Assembly (NCBI GenBank): GCA_963771715.1
Contig: CAVYUQ010000003.1
Location: 558,001-622,000, forward strand
Direction of reading: 5' to 3'
DNA: 64,000 nucleotides
Source of the DNA: JACVRW01 sp963771715
GTDB lineage: Bacteria > Actinomycetota > Thermoleophilia > Solirubrobacterales > Thermoleophilaceae
Shown here: positions 36,837 through 44,980 of the stretch, in pieces
Layout of the letters: each line of letters begins with the position of its first letter
How positions within the stretch are numbered: position 1 is the stretch's first letter
Notes under the pieces: model-generated
Databases searched by the model: none
The model's input: only the letters and a program-made list of their open reading frames with translations
Told to the model about the DNA's origin: nothing
Made by a program: the position numbers and the translations under genes

Positions 36837-37712
36837 CTATTCGTCCAGGCCGATTCCGTGCTCGAGAGCGCCCTTTACGCCTGCATCGAGGGCGTTCAGG
36901 CGGTACAGCGCCAGCGCCTCCGCCGAGCGGAAGCGCCGCCCCGGCAGGGCGTCGGCCCCGTGGTGCGCGAGGAGGCAGTGCGAGAGCGCGTGCAGCTTCG
37001 ACTCCGGGAAGTCCTCGAGGCGCCGCGCGCGCTCGGACACGAGCTGCTGGCCGAGCGTCAGATGGCCCAGCAGGGCTCCGGCCTCGCTGACCGCTATTTC
37101 GGCCCCGAGGTCGAACTCGAGCGTCTTGCCGACGTCGTGCAGGAGCGCGGCGGAGAGGAGCAGGTCGGAGTTGAGCCGCGGGTGCAGCGCGCAGGTCTCG
37201 AATGCCAGCGTCCCCACCGCAACGGTGTGCTCGATCAGCCCGCCGAGGTAGGCGTGGTGGCCCGAGCGGGTGCAGGGTGCGCGCCGGAACTCGGCCCGGA
37301 ACGCGTCGTCTCCGACGAAGGCGTCCAGCAGGCGGCGGTAGTCGGCGTCGTAGACCTCGCGCGAGAGGTGCTCGAGGAAGCCGTCGAGCTCCTCCATGTC
37401 GCGGTACGCCACCGGCAGGAACTCGGCGGGGTCGCTCGCATCCGCCTGCGCGCGCCTGATCGTCTTCAGCTCCACCTGGAGCTCGTCGCGGAAGCGCTCG
37501 ACCCGCCCGCTGACGCTCACCAAATCGCCGCGCTCGAACTGCGCCGCGAGAAAGTCGGCGTCGCGGAAGGCGCGGCCAGGGATGGCGCCGGTGCGGTCGC
37601 GCAGCTCGACCGCGAGGTACGGCGATCCGTTCCGGGCCGTGAGGCGATCCTTGCGCGTGCAGGCGAACACGCCCTCGACCTCGCCGCCGGCTCTGAGCTC
37701 AGCGATGGTCAC
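36837..37712 (-). CDS. YhaM-like 3'-5' exoribonuclease (OB-fold plus HD domain)
   Basis: The protein has 291 residues with GTG 37712 as start (VTIAELRAGGEVEGVFAC); a longer frame would enter the divergent PAC2 gene. The N-terminal OB-fold includes YLAVELRDRTGAIPGRAF and GDLVSVSGRVERFRDELQV. The HD domain has HHAYLGGLIEHTVAV, LLLSAALLHDVGKTLEF and LLAHHGA. This is the YhaM/CBF1 arrangement, which trims RNA and single-stranded DNA with manganese. The gene is 60 bp downstream of nothing on its strand and has a CACGAT-like -10 seven nt before the start. Confidence 0.87.
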   Translation of the reverse strand: MTIAELRAGGEVEGVFACTRKDRLTARNGSPYLAVELRDRTGAIPGRAFRDADFLAAQFERGDLVSVSGRVERFRDELQVELKTIRRAQADASDPAEFLPVAYRDMEELDGFLEHLSREVYDADYRRLLDAFVGDDAFRAEFRRAPCTRSGHHAYLGGLIEHTVAVGTLAFETCALHPRLNSDLLLSAALLHDVGKTLEFDLGAEIAVSEAGALLGHLTLGQQLVSERARRLEDFPESKLHALSHCLLAHHGADALPGRRFRSAEALALYRLNALDAGVKGALEHGIGLDE

Positions 37713-37759
37713 GGCTTCAATCGTGATCGCAGGATCGGACGTCGGGTACCGTGAGGTTG

Positions 37760-38650
37760 ATGAGCGATGTGATCTGGCGGGAGCGTCCCGAGCTGCGTGC
37801 ACCGGTGATGGTGTGCGCCTTCAGGGGCTGGAACGACGCGGGCGAGGCGGCCACCGCGGCGCTCTCGTACATCCGTGGCTCCTTCGAGGCGCGCGAGGTC
37901 GCCGAGATCGACCCCGAGGACTTCTACGACTTCACGGCGGTGCGCCCGAGCGTCAAGCTCACCGAGGGCAGCATGCGCGAGATCGAGTGGCCCGAGAACT
38001 CGTTCTCGGTGGCGCCCGTGCCCGGCGCGGAGGGCGACCTCGTGATGCTCCAGGGCGTGGAGCCGTCGCTCCGCTGGCGGCGCTTCACAGAGGACGTCGT
38101 CACGACCGCGCGCGACCTCGGCGTGCGCATGGTGATCACACTCGGCGCGCTGCTCGCGGACGTGCCGCACAGCCGGCCGGTGGCGATCACCGGCATCACG
38201 TCGGACCAGACGCTCGTCGAACGGCTCGGCTTCGAGCCGCCCAGCTACGAGGGTCCCACCGGGATCGTCGGCGTGCTCCAGAAGGTGTGCGCCGAGGCGG
38301 GGCTGCCCGCCGTGAGCCTGTGGGCGTCGGTGCCCCACTACGTGGCGGCCTCGCCGAACCCGAAGGTCGCGCTGGCGCTCGTGCGCGCCTTCGAGGGCAC
38401 CGCGGGGCTCGCCGTGGACGGCGGCGAGCTGGAGAGCGCTGCCGAGGACTACGAGCGCCAGGTCACCGCCGCGGTCGCGAGCGACCCCGAGGTGAAGGCG
38501 TTCGTGGAGCGGCTCGAGAACGCGATGGACGACGCGGTGGCCGAAAACCCGCCCGACGAGGGCCAATTGCCCTCTGCAGACACGATTGCAAGCGATTTCC
38601 AGCGGTTTCTGCGCCAGCGCGGGCCTGAGGGACCTGGACGAGGGTCGTAG
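37760..38650 (+). CDS. PAC2-family protein
   Basis: The protein has 296 residues; ATG 37760 lies 7 nt after a TACCGT -10 (37747-37752). The PAC2 fold is seen in PVMVCAFRGWNDAGEAATAAL, DPEDFYDFTAVRPSVKL, MVITLGALLADVPHSRPVAITG and SYEGPTGIVGVLQKVC, then LWASVPHYVAASPNP. Actinobacterial PAC2 proteins occur near proteasome-related genes, but their function is not settled and none are nearby here. The C-terminal region (about 215-285) is acidic and helical. Confidence 0.87.
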   Translation: MSDVIWRERPELRAPVMVCAFRGWNDAGEAATAALSYIRGSFEAREVAEIDPEDFYDFTAVRPSVKLTEGSMREIEWPENSFSVAPVPGAEGDLVMLQGVEPSLRWRRFTEDVVTTARDLGVRMVITLGALLADVPHSRPVAITGITSDQTLVERLGFEPPSYEGPTGIVGVLQKVCAEAGLPAVSLWASVPHYVAASPNPKVALALVRAFEGTAGLAVDGGELESAAEDYERQVTAAVASDPEVKAFVERLENAMDDAVAENPPDEGQLPSADTIASDFQRFLRQRGPEGPGRGS

Positions 38651-38678
38651 TTTGCCACCCCGCTGCGGCGGGCACAAA
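38651..38678. terminator. Weak hairpin between PAC2 and DUF6458 genes
   Basis: CCCGC and GCGGG pair around a TGCG loop (38659-38672), with TTTG/CAAA flanks able to extend the stem across a 2-4-nt mismatch. There is no T tract, so this could be a poor terminator or an incidental GC-rich fold. Confidence 0.25.
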
Positions 38679-38685
38679 GCTCTCC

Positions 38686-38907
38686 ATGACCATTGGAGCT
38701 TCGATATTCCTGATCGCGCTTGGCGCGATCCTGAAGTACGCAGTCGACGTCACGGTCTCCGGGATCGAGATCCAGACCATCGGTCTGATTCTCATGATCG
38801 CCGGGGTGGTCGGGCTCGTTATCGGGCTCTTCCTGATGACGCAGACGCGCAACCGCCCGGTCGCGTACGACGACCGCGTGGTCGACGACCGTCCGGTCGT
38901 CCGCTAG
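38686..38907 (+). CDS. DUF6458 small membrane protein
   Basis: The protein has 73 residues. It starts MTIGASIFLIALGAILKYAV and has a second membrane segment IQTIGLILMIAGVVGLVIGLFLM, which is the pattern of the actinobacterial DUF6458 family. The C-terminal 20 residues are charged (YDDRVVDDRPVVR). Its function is unknown. The stop is immediately followed by the convergent helicase stop. Confidence 0.8.
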   Translation: MTIGASIFLIALGAILKYAVDVTVSGIEIQTIGLILMIAGVVGLVIGLFLMTQTRNRPVAYDDRVVDDRPVVR

Positions 38908-41900
38908 CTACTTCTCGGCTGCCGGGCAGATGATCCGGTAGTCGCAGAAGCGGCAGATCTCCGGCGAGGGGGTCGGTTCGAAGCGCTGCTTGAGGATGCC
39001 GTCGCCGATCTCGGCGACGGTCGCCCGCACGCGTTCGAGCTCCTCGTCGGAGTGTTCCACCGGGACCCGCTCGCCGGTCAGGACGTAGAGGTAGCTCTGC
39101 GCCGAGGTCTCGAGCCCCCAGGACTCGCGGGCGCCCATCTGGTAGACGGACAGCTGAACGTCCTCGCGCAGCTCGTCCTCGGTCTTGGCGCGACCGGTCT
39201 TGTAGTCGATCAGCTCGTATGAGCCGTCGGGGTGGCGGTCCACCCGGTCGACACGGCCGCGCAGCAGGTGCGGCCCGATCCGGAAGGCGAACGAGCGCTC
39301 GAACCAGACCGCCTCGGAATCCGACTCCCGGTCGCGCTGCCAGTAGCTCTCCAGTGCCGCCACGGCGCGCTCGCGGAACTGCTGCTCGTCGTCGGTGTCG
39401 CCGAAGCCGGAGCGGCGCCAGGACGCTTCGAACAGCTCCATCAGCGTGCCGAGCGAGCCGCCGCCCTGGGCGTGGAAGCGCTCCAGCACCTGGTGCACCA
39501 CGATGCCGAAGCGCTGGTGGATTGTCGGCTCCTGCGGGATCCGGAACACGCGCGCGAACTTGTACTTCAGCGGGCAGATCCGGTAGGTGTCGATGTCCGA
39601 GGCCGACAGCATGAGGCCGCGCCCGCGCCGCGGGATGAACGGGTCGAGTGAGGGCTCGGCGCCGTTGTGGGCGCTGGCGGGCCGCTCGGCGGGGTCGCGC
39701 TCGGTGTCGCGCAGCCAGCTGTCGAGTGCCGACTGCTCGAGGATCTCGCGCTGCTCTGGCGTGGCGCACTGGAGCAGGATCTCGTTCACCGCCGGGAGCG
39801 CCGCGTCGAGGGTCTGCCCCTCCTTCGCCCGCTCGATCAGCGCGGCCACCTTGATCAGCTCCAGGTAGCGAGACACCGCCTGGTCCACGTCCAGGTACGT
39901 GTCGAGCCGCATCTCGCCGAGGCGCCCGCCCATCCGCGCCACCGTGTCGAGCAGCTCGTCGCGCATGATCCTGAAGGTCGAGTGAAGCCCCTCGGCGGGT
40001 CCGAACAGCTCCTCCTCGAGGACCTCCTCCTCCACGTCAACGGCCGCCCGCGCCTCCTCGTAGAAGGGCGAGGGGCGCGGGGTCGACCCCGGCGCGGCGC
40101 TCTCGGCCCACGCGAGCACGAGTCCCTTGCGGGCACGCGTCATGGCGAGGTGAAGCAGCCGCCGCATCTCGGCCTCGTACGCCTCGCGACTGTCGCGCGG
40201 TGCGCGGCGCCCCTTCAGGAGCTCCGGCGGCACGACGTCGGCCTCGGGCCGGAACGGCCCCGGCATGCGCGCCGCGGACAGGCCCAGCACGAACACGTGG
40301 TCGAACTCGAGCCCCCTCGCGGAGCTCATGCTCATCACCTGGACGGCGGGCGCGCTCGGCGTGCCGGCGGCCTCCTCCTCGCGCAGGCCCGACTCGGCCA
40401 CGGCGGCGAGGTAGCGGGTGAAGTCGCGCGCGGTGGCCTGCGGCTCCCGGCGCATGTAGGCGGTGGCCAGCTCGGACAGCTTCGCGATGTTGCGCAGCCG
40501 CTCGACCGTGTCGGCGTGCGTGGCGAATACCTGCTGGCGCCGCAGCCCGATGCGCTCAATCAGGCGCAGGACGAAGGCGTCGGGGCGGCGGTCCTCGAAC
40601 GCGTTCGACGCGGAGCGGTACAGGCGCAGGAAGACGCGCGCGCGGTCGCGGCCCTCCTCGGAGAGCTGCGGCCCCTCGAGTGCGGCGGCCACCGCCGAGG
40701 GCATGTCGAGCTTGCGCCGGCGCGCGAGCTGGGTCAGGCGGGCCACGTCCACCGAGCGCAGCTCGACGGGCGGCCTGCTCAGCGCCCTCACGACCGCCCC
40801 GGAGTCGTTCGGGTCTGCGAGCGCGCGCAGCCACGCCAGCACGTCGCGGACCTCGGCGCGCTGGAAGTACGCGGCCGAGCCGCAGATGCGGGCGGGCACG
40901 GCGCGCTCCTCGAGGGCGGACGCGATCACCGCGCCCTCGCTCTTCACCGAGCGCACGAGCACGCAGATCTCCTCGGGCGGCACGCCGGAGGCGATCAGCT
41001 GCTCGGCGTCCGCGGCCACCGCCTGGGCCTGGGCGCGCTCCGAGCGGCAGCGCCAGAAGCGCACGCGCCCGCCGCTCACGCCGGTGAGCTTCCTGCCGGG
41101 TGCCACCGCAGCGGCCGCGTCGAGGATGCGGCGGCCCGAGCGGCAGCTGCGCTCGAGGCGGACCACCTTCGCCTCCGGCAGCTCTTCGCTGAAGCGGTCG
41201 TCCGCGCCCACGAGCGTCACCTGGCGGTGCTCATCGATCAGCAGGCGCAGGAGCATGCCCTGCGCGAAGTTGGTGTCGTCGTACTCGTCCACCAGCACGT
41301 GCTGGAAGCGGCTCGCGACCCGCTCGCGGACGTCCGGGTGCTCGTGGAGCAGCTGGAAGGCGCGCAGGACGAGGTCGCCGAAGTCGAGCGCGCCGCGGTC
41401 GGCCAGCAGGCGGTCGTGGTCCGCGTAGAGGCGGGCGAACTCGAGCTCTCGGGCGGCGCTGGCGCGCGCCGCGTCGCCGTCCGCCTTCTCCAGCATCTGC
41501 TCGGCGTGCGCGCGGTAGTCCTCGGCCGAGACCATCTCGTCCTTCAGGCGGTCGATGCGCGCGACGAAGCTGGCGAGCAGCGGCGCGGGGTTGCCGCGGA
41601 TCTCGTGCTCGCGCAGCGACAGCTCGTCGAGGCGCTCGAGCAGCAGCGCGAGGCGGTCCGCCGGGGTCACCGGCGACAGGAAGGGATCCACGCAGGCCTC
41701 GAGCGCCTCGTCCTGGAGCAGTCGCAGGCAGAAGGAGCGGAAGGTCTCCACGTGCAGCTCCTCGTAGGGACCCTCGAGCTCCGCCTCCAGCCGCTCGCGC
41801 ATCTCCGCCGCCGCGGGCGCGGAGAAGGTGAGCGTGAGGATCCGCTCGGCCGGGACGCCCTGGTCCACGAGCCACACGAACCGGCTCACGACGGTGTGCG

Positions 41901-42000
41901 TCTTACCGGTGCCGGCGCCAGCCGCGACGACCAGCGGGCCGTCGGAATGGGTGACGGCCGCCTCCTGCGCGCGGTTCAGGCCGTCGAGGGCTACGGGCAT
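38908..42000 (-). CDS. UvrD/PcrA-like superfamily 1 helicase with C-terminal RecB-type Fe-S nuclease
   Basis: The protein has 1030 residues. Helicase motifs: Walker A AAGAGTGKTHTV, motif Ia LTFSAPAAAEMRERL, motif II DEYDDTN (usually DEYQDTN), motif III LVGADDRFSE (usually GDxxQSIY), motif V MSSARGLEFDHVFVLG and motif VI RRLLHLAMTRARKG. The C-terminal PD-(D/E)XK nuclease has LRGRVDRVDRHPDGSYELIDYKTG. A four-Cys cluster site (CPLKYKFA and CRFCDYRIICP) matches AddB/AdnAB-type Fe-S nucleases. It probably processes DNA ends. A TATCCT -10 on the minus strand lies 8 nt before the ATG. Confidence 0.9.
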   Translation of the reverse strand: MPVALDGLNRAQEAAVTHSDGPLVVAAGAGTGKTHTVVSRFVWLVDQGVPAERILTLTFSAPAAAEMRERLEAELEGPYEELHVETFRSFCLRLLQDEALEACVDPFLSPVTPADRLALLLERLDELSLREHEIRGNPAPLLASFVARIDRLKDEMVSAEDYRAHAEQMLEKADGDAARASAARELEFARLYADHDRLLADRGALDFGDLVLRAFQLLHEHPDVRERVASRFQHVLVDEYDDTNFAQGMLLRLLIDEHRQVTLVGADDRFSEELPEAKVVRLERSCRSGRRILDAAAAVAPGRKLTGVSGGRVRFWRCRSERAQAQAVAADAEQLIASGVPPEEICVLVRSVKSEGAVIASALEERAVPARICGSAAYFQRAEVRDVLAWLRALADPNDSGAVVRALSRPPVELRSVDVARLTQLARRRKLDMPSAVAAALEGPQLSEEGRDRARVFLRLYRSASNAFEDRRPDAFVLRLIERIGLRRQQVFATHADTVERLRNIAKLSELATAYMRREPQATARDFTRYLAAVAESGLREEEAAGTPSAPAVQVMSMSSARGLEFDHVFVLGLSAARMPGPFRPEADVVPPELLKGRRAPRDSREAYEAEMRRLLHLAMTRARKGLVLAWAESAAPGSTPRPSPFYEEARAAVDVEEEVLEEELFGPAEGLHSTFRIMRDELLDTVARMGGRLGEMRLDTYLDVDQAVSRYLELIKVAALIERAKEGQTLDAALPAVNEILLQCATPEQREILEQSALDSWLRDTERDPAERPASAHNGAEPSLDPFIPRRGRGLMLSASDIDTYRICPLKYKFARVFRIPQEPTIHQRFGIVVHQVLERFHAQGGGSLGTLMELFEASWRRSGFGDTDDEQQFRERAVAALESYWQRDRESDSEAVWFERSFAFRIGPHLLRGRVDRVDRHPDGSYELIDYKTGRAKTEDELREDVQLSVYQMGARESWGLETSAQSYLYVLTGERVPVEHSDEELERVRATVAEIGDGILKQRFEPTPSPEICRFCDYRIICPAAEK

Positions 42001-42007
42001 CGCGGCC

Positions 42008-42014
42008 TAGGATA
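42008..42014. promoter_or_regulatory. Shared symmetric -10 element (helicase/IMPase)
   Basis: TAGGATA reads as TAGGAT on the plus strand (42008-42013, 10 nt before the GTG at 42024) and TATCCT on the minus strand (42014 to 42009, 8 nt before the ATG at 42000). One element can therefore serve both divergent genes. Confidence 0.5.
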
Positions 42015-42023
42015 CGCCGCAGC

Positions 42024-42851
42024 GTGCCGCTCCCCGACAGCACCGACTGGCTTGCCTTCTGCCGCCGCGCCGCGGGAGCCGCGCGGGACGCCGTCCAGGC
42101 GTATGCGAACACAGCGGAGCGGGGCGTCGAAACCGGCCGCGGCGAGGGCGGCGACACCGCCTACGTGATCGACCGCGCCGCCGAGGACGCGATCTTCGCC
42201 GAGATCGACCGCCTCGGCGTGCCGCTCACGGCCGTGTCGGAGGAGCGCGGCGAGCTCGACATCGCCGGTGGCAGCGAGCTGCGCATCGTGGTCGATCCGG
42301 TCGACGGCTCCCTCAACGCGAAGCGCGGCCTGCCATTCGCCTGCGTCTCGATCGCGGTCGCGTCCGGGCCGCGCATGGGAGACGTCGAGGTGGGCTGGGT
42401 AGCGGAGCTCGACCCGCGCATCTCGGTCGGCGACGAGCCCCGCCCCGGGCGCGACTGGTGGGCGGTGAGGGGGGAAGGCGCCTTCCGAGACGGCGAGCCG
42501 CTCCCGACCCTCCAGCCTGGGCCGCTCGAGGTGCTCGGGCTCGAGACCGCTCGGCCCGAGCTGGTCGCAGCGGCAGCGCCCGCGATCGAGCGCGTGGAGG
42601 CGCGCCGCATACGCGCCCTCGGCTCGGTGGCGATGACCCTGTGCCTGGTGGCCGCGGGACAGCTCGACGGGATGCTGAGCCTGCGCCCGATCCGCTCGGT
42701 GGATGCCGCGGCGGCCCAGCTGCTCGTGAAGGAGGCCGGCGGAGCGGTGGCCTTCCCGGCCGCGGACGACCTCTCCCTGGAGATGCGCTCGCCCGTCCTG
42801 GCGGCCCGCGACGAGGCGCTCCTGGAGCACCTGCGCGCGACGTTCGCGTAG
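42024..42851 (+). CDS. Inositol monophosphatase-family phosphatase
   Basis: The protein has 275 residues with GTG start. Metal-binding motifs are present: VIDRAAEDAIFAEI, SEERGELDI (Glu), VVDPVDGSLNAKRGLPFACVSI, and near the C-terminus IRSVDAAAAQLLVKEAGGAV. The first Asp motif reads DPVDGSLN where DPIDGTxN is standard. Substrates may be inositol phosphates, fructose-1,6-bisphosphate or PAP; the sequence does not choose. It is divergent from the helicase and convergent with the HNH gene across a large hairpin. Confidence 0.87.
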   Translation: MPLPDSTDWLAFCRRAAGAARDAVQAYANTAERGVETGRGEGGDTAYVIDRAAEDAIFAEIDRLGVPLTAVSEERGELDIAGGSELRIVVDPVDGSLNAKRGLPFACVSIAVASGPRMGDVEVGWVAELDPRISVGDEPRPGRDWWAVRGEGAFRDGEPLPTLQPGPLEVLGLETARPELVAAAAPAIERVEARRIRALGSVAMTLCLVAAGQLDGMLSLRPIRSVDAAAAQLLVKEAGGAVAFPAADDLSLEMRSPVLAARDEALLEHLRATFA

Positions 42852-42862
42852 GGCCTCGCGCC

Positions 42863-42921
42863 CCTGAAGGGTTGGGCGCTTTCCGTTTCCATTTCGCAAT
42901 GGAAAGCGCCCACCCCTCAGG
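42863..42921. terminator. Long bidirectional hairpin between IMPase and HNH genes
   Basis: GGGCGCTTTCC (42874-42884) pairs perfectly with GGAAAGCGCCC (42901-42911), and an inner CCATT/AATGG pair closes a TCGC loop. The outer stem continues as CCTGAAGGGTTGGGCG against CGCCCACCCCTCAGG with two irregularities. It lies between convergent genes and covers the HNH stop codon at 42917. It is a likely bidirectional terminator. Confidence 0.65.
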
Positions 42922-43837
42922 CAGCGGCTTCGAATGCCGCGAACCGCACCTCCAGACGCTCGGGGTCCGGATGCTCGGCAAGGAGGCGCGGCTTCCGGAT
43001 AGCGGCGCCGTGGAATCCCTGCAACCCTTCGCGCAACATCGGTCCGTCGCGTTCTTCGCGAAGCCGGCGCGTGATGTGGACGCCGCCAGCCGGGTCGATG
43101 CCTAGAAGGTTGCGGTCATAGGCGAGATGGTGAATCGCGCATAGGGCTAATCCGTTGACAACGGCGGCGATGCCCTCCGGAGATGGGTCGGACACGATGT
43201 GCGCGGCCTGAACGAGCTCGTGCCCCTTCAAGGCGCAGATGGTGCAGCGCTGCCGGTAGGCGCGCAGCACTTCCTGCCGGAAGCGCTGCTGATGCAAGCG
43301 AACCCGGACCTCGCGCAGCGCATATCTGCGCATGTCGGGGGTTGACACTGGGCCGCCGGGCTGTGTGTCGATGCCCAGGAGTCCCTTGTCGAGCAAGACC
43401 GTTCGTGACGCCGGGTCATTGACCCGCACGAATACGGGTGCGATCACGATGTACTGACCCGGCGCGAAGCCCTTGAAATAGATCAGAGGGCACTGGAGCT
43501 CGTACGCAGCCTCGAGTGCGCGATTGTCGGGTTGGTCCACGGCTCCGACCCGGTAGTGGTAGAGGATTGCATCGCCATGGAGGTCAATCTCGTCGTCATA
43601 TGGCCGCGCCTTGCCCGGCTTTTCCGCTGCGGTCATGAGCGTGAGGGCAGCGGGACCTTGCATCTCCTTCGGCCTGTGAATTCCTTTGTAGAACGACCCG
43701 TAGCTGACGCGCCGTCCACGAAATTCGAATCCGGTGCGGAGTGCCGCCAATGGCACTAGACCGTCGTAAGCCTCGCTCAGGTCCTGGGCTCGTGTAATTG
43801 CCGCCTGACGGAGAGCGAGATCCGGGTCCACCGGCAT
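42917..43837 (-). CDS. HNH endonuclease with N-terminal PUA/SRA-like domain (predicted restriction enzyme)
   Basis: The protein has 306 residues from ATG 43837 (MPVDPDLALRQAAITRAQDL). The C-terminal HNH domain has Cys and His residues in CTICALKGHELVQAAHIVSD and LALCAIHHLAYDRNLLGID. The N-terminal domain (RVSYGSFYKGIHRP, GDAILYHYRV, ELQCPLIYFKGFAPGQYIVI) resembles the modified-base or sulfur reader modules of COG3440-type predicted restriction enzymes. No methylase is adjacent, which fits a modification-dependent (type IV-like) enzyme. GC content (near 60%) is clearly below the neighbours, suggesting recent acquisition. Confidence 0.8.
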   Translation of the reverse strand: MPVDPDLALRQAAITRAQDLSEAYDGLVPLAALRTGFEFRGRRVSYGSFYKGIHRPKEMQGPAALTLMTAAEKPGKARPYDDEIDLHGDAILYHYRVGAVDQPDNRALEAAYELQCPLIYFKGFAPGQYIVIAPVFVRVNDPASRTVLLDKGLLGIDTQPGGPVSTPDMRRYALREVRVRLHQQRFRQEVLRAYRQRCTICALKGHELVQAAHIVSDPSPEGIAAVVNGLALCAIHHLAYDRNLLGIDPAGGVHITRRLREERDGPMLREGLQGFHGAAIRKPRLLAEHPDPERLEVRFAAFEAAA

Positions 43838-43915
43838 CGATGAAGAATCGCCCACGGTGGGCCCACGGCGCAAGCACGATTGCCGGGGCCGCGTCGTGGG
43901 CATTGAGTTCTCTCC

Positions 43916-44980
43916 ATGGCCCGCCTCAGGAAAGTCGACTGCTCCGGCCCCGGCATCCGCCGCCGGCGGCGCGGCAAGGGGTTCGAGTACCTGGACGACG
44001 ACGGTCGCCGGGTGACCGAGCCGAGCGTGATCGAGCGGATCCGTGAGCTCGCGATCCCGCCCGCGTGGGAGGACGTCTGGATCTCCCCGTATCCGATGGG
44101 CCACATCCAGGCCACGGGCACCGACGCCGCCGGGCGCAAGCAGTACCGCTACCACGACCTCTGGCGCGAGCGGCGCGACGCGGAGAAGTTCGAGGAGATG
44201 ATCGACTTCGCGCGGGCGCTGCCGCGGCTGCGAGAGCGGGTCGGGAAGGACCTCCGGCGCAACGGCATGCCGCGCGAGAAGGTGCTCGCCTGCGCGATGC
44301 GGCTGCTCGACCGCGGCTTCTTCCGGATCGGCTCTGAGAACTACGCCGAGGAGAACGACACCTACGGCATCGCCACGATGCGCAAGGACCACGTGGAGGT
44401 GTCGGAGGACGAGGTCACGTTCGACTACGAGGCGAAGGGCGGGCAGCGCCGCGTGCAGGTGATCGGCGATCCGAAGGTGGCCGAGGTCGCCCGGGCGATG
44501 AAGCGCCGGCGCGGCGGCGGCGAGGAGCTGCTCGCGTACAAGGACGGACATCGCTGGGCGGACGTGAAGTCCGCCGACATCAACGCGTACCTCAAGGAAG
44601 CCACCGGCGGCGACTACAGCGCGAAGGACTTCCGCACCTGGAGCGGCACGGTGCTCGCCGCGGTGGCCCTGGCGGTGGCGGGCATGGCGTCGACCTCGAA
44701 GGCGGCGCGCACGCGTGCGAAGAGCCGCGCCGTGAAGGAGGTCGCGCGCTACCTGGGCAACACCCCGGCCGTCTGCCGGGCCTCGTACATCGACCCGCGG
44801 GTCTTCGACCGCTTCGACGGCGGCCTCACCATCGGCGGCGCGCTCCCGGAGCTGGCGGACGACACCGCGGCCTGGCCCGACGTGCAGCGAGCCGTCGAGG
44901 AGGCCGTGCTCGACCTGATCGCCAACGACCGCGACTCCGACCTCGTGGAGGAGGGCGTAGAGCTCGCGGCCGTCGCGTGA
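43916..44980 (+). CDS. DNA topoisomerase IB (poxvirus-type)
   Basis: The protein has 354 residues. The N-terminal segment is GFEYLDDDGRRVTEPSVIERI with IPPAWEDVWISPYPMGHIQAT and GRKQYRYHDLWRERRD. The catalytic core has LLDRGFFRIGSENYAEENDTYG, the Arg/Lys residues in KDFRTWSGT, and the nucleophilic Tyr in NTPAVCRASYIDPRV. It relaxes supercoils without ATP. Bacterial topo IB genes are sporadic and often lie beside NHEJ genes, as here. Confidence 0.93.
   Translation: MARLRKVDCSGPGIRRRRRGKGFEYLDDDGRRVTEPSVIERIRELAIPPAWEDVWISPYPMGHIQATGTDAAGRKQYRYHDLWRERRDAEKFEEMIDFARALPRLRERVGKDLRRNGMPREKVLACAMRLLDRGFFRIGSENYAEENDTYGIATMRKDHVEVSEDEVTFDYEAKGGQRRVQVIGDPKVAEVARAMKRRRGGGEELLAYKDGHRWADVKSADINAYLKEATGGDYSAKDFRTWSGTVLAAVALAVAGMASTSKAARTRAKSRAVKEVARYLGNTPAVCRASYIDPRVFDRFDGGLTIGGALPELADDTAAWPDVQRAVEEAVLDLIANDRDSDLVEEGVELAAVA

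Noticed and set aside
43916..44980. HNH nuclease and topoisomerase IB as one mobile defence island
   Set aside because: The topoisomerase has native high GC, is divergently transcribed and fits the neighbouring repair genes; only the HNH gene looks foreign.
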